From Isoetes engelmannii (Eukaryota > Streptophyta > Lycopodiopsida > Isoetales > Isoetaceae), in NCBI GenBank assembly GCA_011763485.2, contig JAANSK020243721.1, positions 1 to 24,003 of the forward strand: DNA of 24,003 bases, given 5' to 3'. The stretch's first letter is position 1. The number at the start of each line of letters is the position of its first letter. Positions 1 through 8,484 of the stretch are shown here, piece after piece. Under the pieces are notes generated by a model that was given only the letters and a program-made list of their open reading frames with translations, was not told where the DNA came from and did not search any database. The position numbers were made by a program, and so were the translations under genes.

Positions 1-390
1 CTTTGTTGGGTTTTTTATGTTAACTCAGTGCAATCATTCGAAGAGGTTTTAAATCACCTCTACCTAGAAATTGTCTTATGGTTACAGAGGTGGTATTCTT
101 TTGACTGTTTCTTTCCTTTATGTATGCACCTGGCCCCTGTCCTATCTGCCATGATACTCTGTTTCAACTGAATTCTGGGTCAGATTCGTGTAAAAATGTT
201 GTGTTTAGACTGGTTCTTTGTGCCGGATTTAGGTAGAAGTACCCATCTAGCTAGAAAAGCTTTGGACCTGTTGGCTGTGTGCATTATTCTCCATCATGCA
301 AGTCCAAACAAAGTCATTCTAACATGGGTTTATTGTGGCATTTGAAAACACATGATTATGGTCTTACATCTGAAAAAAGTTATTATGATG

Positions 391-420
391 TTTGATAGTG
401 TTTGATAGTGTTTGATAGTG
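391..420. repeat. Three perfect tandem copies of a 10-bp unit
   Basis: TTTGATAGTG occurs three times head to tail without a mismatch. This is a simple short tandem repeat, probably from slippage. Confidence 0.9.
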
Positions 421-640
421 TAGTTATGACACTTGGTTTAACTATGGCATTATATTAAGGTTGTGCAGTTAGAGACACCTGGAAGATAAAAAGACTGACT
501 ACTGTAAATAGGATGGGCTAAAACTACAGTAGATCAGACACCAGGAATCAGGATGTAGCAGGGCTTCACATTTGGCATGAGGGCAACTGAAAAATGCTTT
601 GAGCATCTCCACATGTACAGAAAGGCAGGGTCCAGGGCCA

Positions 641-680
641 AAAAACTGATTTCTGTGCCAAAAAACTGATTCCTGTGCCA
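641..680. repeat. Two tandem copies of a 20-bp unit
   Basis: AAAAACTGATTTCTGTGCCA is followed directly by a second copy with one T-to-C change. It is a local tandem duplication with no coding context. Confidence 0.85.
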
Positions 681-1097
681 AAACAGGATGCGCACATGGA
701 GAATTTATGTTAAAAAGGCCACTCTAGCAACACGAGGGGGGATATTCCTGTGCCAAATATTCATGACTGATCGAAGACAGAAAAGATAAAGGCAAGGAAA
801 GGACAGTTTCCAACAAATTGCAAGGCAGAAAAGGAGAGGAAACAATCTAGGAGTGCAGGGCAGGCACGGGCAGGGCAGAGGGAAGCAGGCAGGTCAGCTC
901 TGGGAAAAATCAGGGCTGCCCTGGTTCAAATCAATTCAACATGCATGCATGAAAGATTGATGGTTACTGATACCCTCCTCTGTAATTACGTCTTCTTGGA
1001 GCTTGGCCACCCCACGTGAAGGGCATCTTCTCTGTAACTAGGTCAGCAGTTTAGTTAGGGTAAAGACAGGGATGGGACACAGTGACAGACAGTTCCG

Positions 1098-1112
1098 TTA
1101 GGGTTAGGGTTT
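1098..1112 (+). other. Short telomere-like motif
   Basis: TTAGGGTTAGGGTTT gives about two units related to the plant telomere repeat TTTAGGG. It may be a chance telo-box-like site or a tiny interstitial fragment. It is too short to show an old chromosome end. Confidence 0.4.
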
Positions 1113-2045
1113 CTGTATCCTGTACCGTTTTTGATGTTGGACCTTTGAGACAGTGAAGGGCCCAGCCAGAGGCAGCATTGAAGGAGCCGTTTTTCAGTTG
1201 CTTGGTTTTCCTTTCCTTGCCTTTATTGGCCTAAACCCTACCCCCCAATTTGTGCCTTTGGGACTTTGGTTTTCTATATGGGACAAAATTTTGCATTCCA
1301 AAGATTCCCTCCCTTGCCCTTGGACCTTGGCCCTTGACATTGAACATTGGACATTGTATCATAATCATCATCCCTTTTTGGGTCCCCACTCTTTGAGTTG
1401 TGTCATTGCACTAGAAATTCTTTTCCTTCCTTTCAACCCTGTTCATCATCCCATCAACCCAGATGATGCCCTCTTTGTCTTTTCTATCCTCTTTCTTTTT
1501 CTCTTTCTCTTTCTGATAGTTGCACACGGTTTCATAACCTCGTGGCCTCCAATTGATTGCTAATCTCTGCCTCTTGCGGCTTTCCCCATTTGGCCACATG
1601 CCCTTTATTTGTTGTATATTATATCTTTCTGTCGAACGCTTCGAATAACTCGTAATTCGGGTTCATCTTCTGGCATCATCATCATCCAAGGGATGAGTTG
1701 TGATATGCAAGTTGCTAAGGTAGTGGACAACTATCTAGTTGCATGTAGTGTGGCCACATTCGGAATTGGCAACAATTCTGAACCTCTTCTCGTGTTGTAC
1801 CTAAACCTTTGTATAATATTCCATCCGCTATTCATCTTTGTCTGGTCCGAGCGTAGTACTCAAAGCGCTAAAGTTGGGTATGCATTGCAATAATTGTGGA
1901 TGTTACTATTGATGTTTGGTAGTGCTAGAGACAAAAATGCTTCTTCCAATTCTAGCATATGCACGTAGTGTTGTCGTCTAGCATTTTGGCATTTTGGACA
2001 TAGGTAGTATTGCATCCAATAAATTACCTTCACTAGGGAAATGGC
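1113..2045. other. Non-coding stretch with a pyrimidine-rich tract
   Basis: An open frame of 136 codons runs from 1153 to 1563 on the plus strand. Its product is dominated by Phe, Leu and Pro, and its end coincides with a CT-rich tract at about 1475-1526, so it looks fortuitous. No domain, splice pattern or codon bias supports a gene. Confidence 0.5.
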
Positions 2046-2066
2046 AAAAAAAAAAAAAAAAAAAAA
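2046..2066 (+). repeat. A21 homopolymer, possible retrotransposition tail
   Basis: This is a pure run of 21 adenines. Such runs often mark the 3' end of a SINE, LINE or processed copy inserted on the plus strand. I could not find Pol III boxes, coding remnants or flanking duplications upstream, so its origin is open. Confidence 0.5.
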
Positions 2067-2489
2067 GCTTCTTATTCTATTTTACCTTTTTTTTTCACCA
2101 GTAACAAAGTTTGAAAGCTTCTTTGTAAAAGGTATCTCCATACTTGGTGTACAAGAGATATAAGAGATATATATTTATGCTAATATCAAGCATTTTTTAT
2201 TTTTATTTATTTTTAATATAAGAAAGGGATTTGTGTTTCTTCCTTGCTGCCTTGATTGTGTTGATCATTTTGATGAATTTATTATCACTCCAACACAAAC
2301 CCTTAGGTCGTTCATTCTTAGCCATTGATCTATGGAATATTCTACAAAATATTCCCTCTAGCAAATTCCTAGCCGTCAGGCAAAAAACTAGATGGGGTCA
2401 AACCCCATTTTCCATGTCACCCTATGATTTGGGGCCAATGGTCCCCAAGTCAAGATTTCATACAAATTGTCTTGCAAATCCACAACTGT
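2067..2489. other. Non-coding stretch, no gene seen
   Basis: AT-rich sequence with an 86-codon open frame (2231-2491) that has no recognisable motif. The only structure I see is the pair of small palindromes at 2392-2448. Confidence 0.5.
2392..2448. repeat. Two small perfect palindromes
   Basis: ATGGGGT and ACCCCAT face each other across a 3-base spacer (2392-2408). At 2429-2448, TTGGGG and CCCCAA enclose CCA-A-TGG, giving a nested dyad. Both could form short hairpins. I see no linked gene. Confidence 0.6.
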
Positions 2490-2587
2490 GAAATACAAAA
2501 TTCAGATTAAACAGCATGCCATAACATGCTTCAGATATGAAATACAAAATTCAGATTAAACAACATGCCATAACATGCCTCAGATTT
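2490..2587. repeat. Tandem duplication, 49-bp unit
   Basis: Two copies of a 49-bp unit beginning GAAATACAAAATTCAG sit head to tail (2490-2538 and 2539-2587). They differ at a few positions, for example CAGCATGCC against CAACATGCC. A partial third copy follows (TAACATGCTTCAGATTTA). Confidence 0.85.
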
Positions 2588-2650
2588 ATATAACATGCTT
2601 CAGATTTACATCATGGGTTTACATCACGGCTGCATGCAGCCCTCTTGCCA

Positions 2651-2749
2651 CAGGAAACCAAACATTGAATACAAACTGAAGATCCACATAAACTCATACC
2701 ATAGGAAACCAAACATTGAATACAAACTGAAGATCTACATAAACTCATA
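2651..2749. repeat. Tandem duplication, 51-bp unit
   Basis: Two near-identical units contain AGGAAACCAAACATTGAATA. They start near 2651 and 2702, so the period is 51. They lie just after the 49-bp duplication but differ from it in sequence, so the locus has undergone two separate tandem duplications. Confidence 0.85.
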
Positions 2750-2935
2750 ACTGCTGCTCCAGCTTTAGCTCCATCCTTCAATCTTCCCATTCCTGAAGTA
2801 CAACGAGTATGTCTGCCAATTAAGAGATGTTGTGTAAGAGAAGAATGCATGGTAGCTTGTCAACAAAATGCAAAAACAGAAGAAATAAGATTGCAACGAT
2901 AAATGAGGAGGAGGAGGAGGCGGCAGCGGCAAGTA

Positions 2936-3066
2936 CTGTGGGATTTGAACCCACAAACCCCAATTAAGAAGATCCAAATTTCTCTTATGTGATAAAGATT
3001 TGAACCTGCAGGCCACATTGGCCTCACAGGGCCCTCGCATCTGACGCAGATGTAGGCAGTTATACC
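2936..3066 (-). repeat. tRNA-like remnant with two T-arm/B-box motifs, possible SINE
   Basis: Read on the minus strand, GGTTCAAATC occurs twice. The copy nearer the 3' end forms a perfect T-arm: GTGGG, loop TTCAAAT, CCCAC. The other (GCAGG, TTCAAAT, CTTTA) has lost its 3' half-stem. Both match the Pol III box B consensus GWTCRANNC. I see no convincing box A, no 7-bp acceptor stem and no target duplication, so this is not a functional tRNA. A dimeric or decayed tRNA-derived SINE is the likeliest source. A CCTCCTCCTCCTC stretch lies just 3' on the minus strand. Confidence 0.4.
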
Positions 3067-3467
3067 TCAAACTTGAAATTTCACCGTCCAAATTCACACA
3101 AGCAACGATTTTACACAGTCTTCAAAAGCAAATTCACCTGCCATAAGCAACAAAGAGATACAACAGACTGCCAAATTGAAGAAAACAAATACGCCACAAT
3201 TTTGCAAGGTCCTATTGTAAATTATTTGAAAGTTTTCAGGTAAATTTAGCCTTCATGGGGCAGTTTCAGAATCCTCTATCCCTGTTGAAGCCAACCAGAT
3301 AAAAATTACAGGCCAGTTTATGAGTGAATGATCTACTAAATTCTGCTAGTCAGGTTAGTGGCTCCCCTCATATCTGGAAGGGGACTATCGTATATGCCCT
3401 GCCCTGCCCTGCAGCATCCGCGATGGTGTGCCTTGCCCTGCATCCGCCATAGCCACGCCGCCATTGC
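3067..3467. other. Non-coding stretch, no gene seen
   Basis: Nothing gene-like is visible. The last 90 bases are richer in GC, with irregular repeats of TGCCCTGCC and CATCCGCCAT immediately next to the hAT-like insertion. Confidence 0.5.
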
Positions 3468-3475
3468 CGTCCTGC
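3468..3475. repeat. Left 8-bp target duplication of the hAT-like element
   Basis: CGTCCTGC. Its partner at 4184-4191 is CATCCTGC, a 7 of 8 match; the difference is a CpG-type transition. Confidence 0.75.
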
Positions 3476-3579
3476 CAGGGATAGGTTCTTGCGTATGAAT
3501 GCAAAATTTCATACGTCTAAAGTTGAAAAATACGTATTTTGAGGTTTTATACGTATTTGACGTATTAAACTCTTGCGGG

Positions 3580-4091
3580 CCGAAAAAAAAATTTCGGGCA
3601 CCCGAAGCCTTCAGAACCGGGTACACGAAACTTTTTTTGAGCACGCGAAACCCAAATTTCAGGCACACGAAGGACAATTCTGATTGTTTCGGACTTTCGG
3701 GCACCAGAAACCCAAAGTTCGTGCACCCGAAAAAGTTTTCGCGCACCTGAAACCCAAAGTTCGCGTGCGCGAAAAAAAAAAATGGGAAAAAGGGGGAAAA
3801 AACAAAGTCGAAATTTTCGCGCATGCGAACTTGGGTTTCGGGTGCGCGAACTTTGGGTTTCGGGTGCCCGAAAGTCAGAAAAAGTTAGAATTGTCCTTCG
3901 CGTGTCCGAAATTACTCTTTCGGGTGCGCGAAAAGTTTTTCGGATGCGCGAACTTTGGGTTTCAGGTGCTCGAAATTTTTGAATTTTTCGCGCACCCGAA
4001 TACACTGTTTCGGGCACCCGAAAGAATTTTCGCGCACCCGAAACAGTGTATTTCGGGTGCTCGAAAAAATTTCGACGCCGGAATTTTTTTG
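3580..4091. repeat. Inverted, motif-repeated core of the hAT-like element
   Basis: The core is built from short words: CACCCGAAA, CCCAAAGTTCG, GCGCGAA and their complements. Up to about 3778 the words run mainly as CACCCGAAACCCAAAGTTCG. After an A/G-rich centre (about 3772-3811) they run as the complement. CGAAGGACAATTCT at about 3667-3680 faces its complement AGAATTGTCCTTCG at about 3888-3901, so the two halves form a large imperfect foldback. Individual words such as TTTCGGGCACCCGAAA are themselves palindromic. Confidence 0.8.
4000..4051. repeat. 15-bp perfect inverted repeat inside the hAT-like core
   Basis: ATACACTGTTTCGGG (4000-4014) and CCCGAAACAGTGTAT (4037-4051) are exact complements across a 22-base spacer. 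They form a strong local hairpin in the right half of the element. Confidence 0.85.
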
Positions 4092-4191
4092 GCTTATTTT
4101 TGACGTATTATATTTCAAATTAGTGTCGTATCATACGAAAAATACTTTTGGAGTATAAGCCAGAAGTACTGAACCTATCCCTGCATCCTGC

Positions 4192-4860
4192 CCTCCTGCA
4201 CTAAACTGCCACGACTAAATACAAATTCCTTAGGAAAAAACCTAAACCATAGAAATCCCAAAACCCATATGCTGAGATTAGCATTCTACCAAAATTTAAT
4301 ACAAATACGCCCTTTACCCATTCCATATCTTATGTAACACCCCTCCTCTTCAACATTTTGGGAAGTTAAAGGCTTCTTGCCGTCGTATCATCTCGTAATG
4401 TTCATATGCGATCCTTTTATATATTAATGGTAACCACCCCCTCTTTCCCCTCCCTTTTTTTTGAACGCTTTATGGTGCATTTGTGTTGTGAATGATTTTT
4501 TGCTAGTCTATTGTTGTACCTGAGGATGCACTCACACATGGTGACACGACGGAGGCCGCGGTATGGCACCTGCATTCGAAGGGTAGCAAGGCAATTTGAC
4601 CCCTTCCCACGGGGGCGCATCTCCTCCACATCGAGACCGGCAGATAGACTTGTGAGGCACGCGAGGACAGAATCTGTCAATGCTGCCAACATGGGGCCAT
4701 TGAGTACAAATGCCACACACTCTAGTCATGCTCAGTATTCGATCCGGCCATTGCATGTACTCTTGAACACAGCCTCCGTGGGCTTACTAGCATCATATCT
4801 TCAAGAGGTTATAATGAACTCGACTCTCCTCCAGTATAGCATGAAATTGTGCTTATACCA
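4192..4860. other. No recognised gene; GC-richer island at about 4530-4780
   Basis: The first 330 bases are AT-rich and featureless. From about 4530 to 4780 GC rises, and open frames of 99 to 136 codons exist on both strands (4511-4921 plus, 4417-4716 minus). None shows a motif I recognise. The stretch lies directly upstream of a LINE 3' tail, so it may be a more divergent part of that element, but I cannot align it to the other two copies. Confidence 0.4.
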
Positions 4861-4983
4861 CTATTCTTATTATTGCCAAGGTTTTTTTCCTCGAAAACCC
4901 TTGGGGGCAGAGGTTTTTTAATCTTGACAATAATATCTTGCTGCTCTCTTTGTTTAGGTCCCATAGGCCAATTGATCTCCGTA

Positions 4984-5094
4984 TATAGGAAAGTTCGTCT
5001 ACAGGACTTTCCTATTGTGGGAACAGGGCGATGTGCGGCAACGCGAAAGCCCTGTTGACACGGTAGGGAAGTCCTATAAACGGACTTCCCTATA
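4984..5094. repeat. 111-bp nested palindrome with self-complementary arms
   Basis: A 32-base arm at 4984-5015 and a 32-base arm at 5063-5094 are complementary with six mismatches, all transitions. The dyad centre is at 5039. AACAGGGC (5022-5029) and GCCCTGTT (5049-5056) share that centre, which falls close to a GCG-GCAA-CGC mini-hairpin. Each arm is also a hairpin by itself: ATAGGAAAGT/ACTTTCCTAT in the left arm and TAGGGAAGTCC/GGACTTCCCTA in the right. The DNA could form one long stem or three side-by-side hairpins. Confidence 0.85.
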
Positions 5095-5106
5095 ACGTGG
5101 ATGGCA

Positions 5107-5271
5107 GATAGGCATCCATTTTGCGCCATGTGGCGTCAATCCAACGGTCGCAACAGATAATGCTAATGAAAGTATAGAATGCAAGTAGATGATGTTGGCG
5201 GGAAAGAAATTGTGGCAGATTATACCACATGGTGGCATGAGATTGGACGCCATGGCTGAATGGCACCTATC
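5107..5271. repeat. MITE-like inverted-repeat unit (165 bp)
   Basis: The left end contains GATAGG, CATT, GCCATG and GGCGTC followed by AATC. The right end, read as its complement, gives GATAGG, CATT, GCCATG, GCGTC and AATC in the same order with small indels. This suggests imperfect terminal inverted repeats of about 30-35 bp. I see no clear target duplication. It directly follows the nested palindrome, and both may belong to one insertion of about 295 bp. Confidence 0.5.
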
Positions 5272-5312
5272 TATTGTTTGATGATAAAAACTCTATTCTA
5301 TTATGTTCTATT

Positions 5313-6614
5313 AAATTTACACCGAAGACCATTTTTCAAAGTCACATATTTTAACAAATGAGGTTTGGCCACCTATTATTCTAAAAGAAAAGCACTTCTC
5401 CACCATGAAAATAGGACATGTCTTCAGAATAGGTTCGAATAGGTTTGGATACTACTTTTAATGCAAGTGGAGTTTTATTTCATACCGAGGGACTCCCCGC
5501 GGCATAAAAAGACACCTATTCTTATTTGAATATACAAGTAAAAATAAGACTTTTCTAATGTTGTGATGGCTTTCCACTAGTATTTTAGTGGAATCACATT
5601 TTTATGACCTTGAAAATGCACAATGCAGTGAGAAGCAAGTTTTAATTTGTGTGTGGCATCTTTTGCCATGGAGTCATAAATGGTGTCATATATTGTACAC
5701 GACGATCATATTTTGCGACTACTATGGAAAAAGGGCCTAAGTGCTTAAAAACACCAGTATACACACAAAAATGATCCAAAAACCCCTTTTGAATCTTCAT
5801 GTGTTATACATCGAATAAAGGTGAATCCCTTAGTGGTTGCATTGAATTTGTGTTAGGTTATTGGTGATATTAATTCTTGGATTGAGTTTTAGATTTAGCG
5901 ATATTACATATGATAAGTGAAGTTAAATTTTCATATAAGTAATATAATTGAGATGTTATATATTTGATATAGATAGATAAATAGATAGATATATAATAGT
6001 TTTAACGTCACGCCACTATGCAGTATCCAACTGGAGATGTGAACTTATATTTATGTCTTGAAATTAGTTGTTCAAAAATAGCTTTTATTTAATCTCTTTG
6101 AGGAAGAAGTCAATAGGATGGACACCATTTTTTTTTTGCCATTGGGTGTTTGTCTTTGTGGTTATTTCTTGCTCTTTACGGGTCTTTTTCATTCTTGTTT
6201 TACAACCTTTGAGTGGGAGAATATTCCATCTTATCACATCTGGATTGGGATGAACAGGCTTCGTGGCTTCACAACCGTGTAGTTTGGGATTTTATTCCCA
6301 AACTACTATGTGGCCAGGCCCAAAAAACATGCAACTGAACCAAAAAAAAATAAAAAAAAGCACCTCTCCATTAATGTTTGAAATGCTGGTCTCTTCAGGC
6401 ATGTTGAGTTTTTGATATTATATCCAAAACGAGGTGTTGATGTCTGATATTAAGTGATTTCAGGCGGCGTCCTTTTGACTTGAGCAATTCATGTTTGTGG
6501 AAGCAAGTCTTGTTAGTTAGTAGATAAGGTTTATGTTATTCTACTTTCAGTTGATGTTGCCATCTTATTGTAGATTATGAATAGGTCTTGGTAGATTGGT
6601 AAGCAAGGTGCGCA
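5313..6614. other. AT-rich non-coding stretch
   Basis: No gene-like frame is found. It contains GATA-type short repeats around 5969-5993 and an A-rich stretch at 6340-6359. The end of this stretch may include undetected 5' sequence of the LINE that becomes recognisable after about 6750. Confidence 0.5.
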
Positions 6615-6764
6615 ATGTGGAATATAATCAATAGTGGAATGTTGAGGTCTAAAACTTATCTGGCCAATAGCGTGAATAACCGAGTTCTCTATCTAAGAGG
6701 TCAATTATCTTGCTTGAATTTATGTGAACATATGTATAGTTTAAGTACAACGATCATTGGTGTA

Positions 6765-7315
6765 GATACTAGAGAAGAGTATTACACAAGCCTATACAGT
6801 CTCTTTGGACCAGTAGGTGTAGCACCTGATGCCGCACAAACCAATCTATTACTGATTATAACATGTGTACTATGCCAATATAAACCAATCTGTCACTGAC
6901 TATAACATAGGCAGGTGTTACCCATGGCTTGTAACGAGTTGCAAATGGCAAGGCAGTAGAACTAGATGGCATGCATGTAGAACTGAAGTGGGTTGGCCCT
7001 CAGATCGTCCACATTTTAACTAATTTATTTATAGGGCCCTACATAAAAGGTTTCTCCTCGCAATGGACCGTCAGTAGAGTAGTTCCAATAATTAAAGCAG
7101 GGGTTCGACATTGTTGCCAATTATCGTACAATTATGGTCAGTTCTTTCTGGGTAGAACTGCTCCTTGGAGTTCTTGAATAGCAGCTGACGTCACAGGCAG
7201 AGGAAACAGAGGTATGCACACTTGGACATACCGGTTTTAGACCCAAGCATTTTGACTATTGATCATATTTTTACATTGTGCACCTTACTAGAAGACAATA
7301 GAATAAACAAGGTGC
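6765..7315 (+). pseudogene. LINE B copy 1: N-terminal part of reverse transcriptase region
   Basis: The product shows DTREEYYTSLYSLFGPV (about 6765-6815), then GKAVELDGMHVELKWVGP (6947 on) and FSSQWTVSRVVPIIKAG (about 7050-7100). This follows the known LINE pattern of a KA-G-DG-E-LKW block and a W-PI-KAG block before the palm. HTGFRPKH and IDHIFTLCTLLEDNRINK (about 7230-7315) match the block that normally sits just upstream of motif A. Frames switch between these pieces, so the gene is broken. Confidence 0.7.
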
Positions 7316-8484
7316 AAAGCACTATGGATTGCCCCCAAAATGCTTTGGGCATAGCAAACACCATACATATACAATACAATCTAACAAAACAAAGATGCAC
7401 AAAACTAAGCTTGTCTTTCTCTCCCTAGTTTTTCTCTCTCTCTATTCTCTCTATATGTATTGTCTCTCTAGTTTCTCGGCCCACAGAATATAGTAGAACA
7501 TAATGGTAAAGTCCAGATGGTACATCAAAGAAATAGAAAACATATCCATATCCACATTACCTGATAGAAAGGCATGAAATTGTGATAGATATAGAAAGAG
7601 CAGATATGTCAATATTGCTGGAAATATGTAGGCTTGAACGATGCTGACAGATTCTATAAAACCAAATGGTGATACAATTGAAAGTCAGGCATGTTGAAAC
7701 ATCTTTGAATAACGTTTTCCTATCATATGAAATTAAACATGAACTTGCTACAAATCACCATACATTAGTTTACAATCTAACACAATGTCATGCTGGACAG
7801 TCGTAACAAATCATTTATATAAAAATGTGTACTTTTGCTTGAAGAACAAATGTTCCAGCATGAATAGAATGAACTAGCATGAATTTAGAATAGAGAACTG
7901 TTGCTAGCTTTTAGAATGAAAAATATTATTAGAATGGAGAACCATTGCTATTTTCATAGAAAACTATTAAAATAAAAACCCAGTGGACTAAAACAAATAA
8001 AAAACAAAGTGCCTAAAATCAAACTTTAAGCCTAAAAAATCCAGCGCCTAAAATAACACTTTTAGCCTAAAGCCAAACTATTGGGAGCTTGATTTTTAAA
8101 ATATTATTGCAAAATGACTTTTCGACAAAAATCCGGAGGGTGTAAAAATTATCCGGTTTTAAAAACCCAAAAAAACCTTTGGTTATTTCATCTTAAAAAA
8201 ACTCCAAAAACTTTTCTACCGCCGGGAAAAGAACTAGAAATGATAGCCATTAGATCACTAGATATGTTAGCATATGCCTCAAGATGCCCAAAACCCACCC
8301 TTTACCTAACGAAGTGCCCCTTAACAGGGGGCAATCCAAAAACAAGATCTGTACTGTTTTTGTTTTAATTAAAGACGTCAGTTTATTCCATAATCACATC
8401 ATGATTACATTCTAACTTTATTTTTCAGATCACATGGAAGTCAATGAACTCCTAAGCGTGATCATTCTGATTCTATGCTAGGAT
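7316..8484. mobile_element. Insertion of about 1.17 kb splitting LINE B copy 1
   Basis: LINE coding sequence stops at about 7315 and resumes at 8485 with the segment normally next to it, so the DNA between is foreign. It is AT-rich. TGGATTGCCCCC (7325-7336) and its exact complement GGGGGCAATCCA (8327-8338) lie near the two ends, and TTTGGGCAT follows inside both, consistent with inverted repeats of a DNA transposon. I could not find a target duplication, and about 146 bases (8339-8484) outside the right repeat remain unexplained. A small tandem repeat (GCCTAAAAT-type unit, period 35) lies at 8011-8070. No transposase is visible. Confidence 0.5.

Larger units (their letters stand above)
1..1097. 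other. Non-coding stretch without a recognisable gene
   Basis: I see no coding region here. Open frames are short and have no recognisable motif. The stretch holds two small tandem repeats, listed separately, and a purine-rich part around 770-910. It is mostly AT-rich, as expected for plant intergenic DNA. Confidence 0.6.
3476..4183. mobile_element. Non-autonomous hAT-like DNA transposon (708 bp)
   Basis: The left end CAGGGATAGGTTC (3476-3488) is repeated as its exact complement GAACCTATCCCTG at 4171-4183, giving 13-bp perfect terminal inverted repeats. The flanks form an 8-bp target duplication with one mismatch: CGTCCTGC at 3468-3475 and CATCCTGC at 4184-4191. A CAGGG start plus an 8-bp duplication is the known signature of the hAT superfamily. 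No transposase is encoded; open frames inside are by-products of the internal repeats. Between the ends are AT-rich subterminal regions with repeated TACGTATT and GACGTATTA motifs, then a GC-richer repetitive core. It would need a transposase supplied elsewhere. The single C-to-T difference in the duplication suggests a fairly recent insertion. Confidence 0.85.
4861..5312 (+). mobile_element. LINE family B copy 3: 3' tail, split by an insertion
   Basis: The stretch from about 4880 to 4983 aligns with the 3' tails of two other LINE copies in this window (9970-10100 and 16395-16484). Shared words in order are CTCGAAAACCC (CTTGAAAACC in copy 1), GAGGTTTTTTAATC, GGTCCCATAGGCCAATTG and CTCCGTA. 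In the other copies CCGTAG or TCGCAG runs straight into ACGATAAAA. Here CTCCGTA stops at 4983 and GATGATAAAA with a TTCTATT-rich end resumes at about 5280. About 295 bases therefore seem to be inserted in the tail. No coding part of the LINE is seen upstream. Confidence 0.7.

Noticed and set aside
1098-1112. Interstitial telomere tract
   Set aside because: Only about two units; expected by chance or as a promoter telo-box.
1153-1563. 136-codon plus-strand frame
   Set aside because: Biased, hydrophobic product overlapping a CT-rich tract; no motif, no splice or start context, and a purine-rich complement that opens a frame on the other strand as well.
1113-1610. Possible LTR-type sequence
   Set aside because: The base composition resembles some LTRs, but I found no paired repeat, primer-binding site, polypurine tract or coding part.
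2940-3010. Functional tRNA gene on the minus strand
   Set aside because: The T-arm is good but there is no acceptor stem, D-arm or box A at the proper distance.
3336-4103. Overlapping frames of 136-162 codons with repeated FGF/RVRE-type peptides
   Set aside because: They are translations of the palindromic words in the hAT-like core. The regularity comes from the DNA repeat and appears on both strands.
4511-4921. 136-codon frame in the GC-richer island
   Set aside because: Product is rich in Arg, Ser and His with no known block; the minus strand is equally open. Kept only as an unassigned stretch.
5022-5056. Rho-independent terminator or riboswitch from the stacked hairpins
   Set aside because: No bacterial context, no T run after the stem, and the hairpins fit a decayed palindrome inside a LINE tail.
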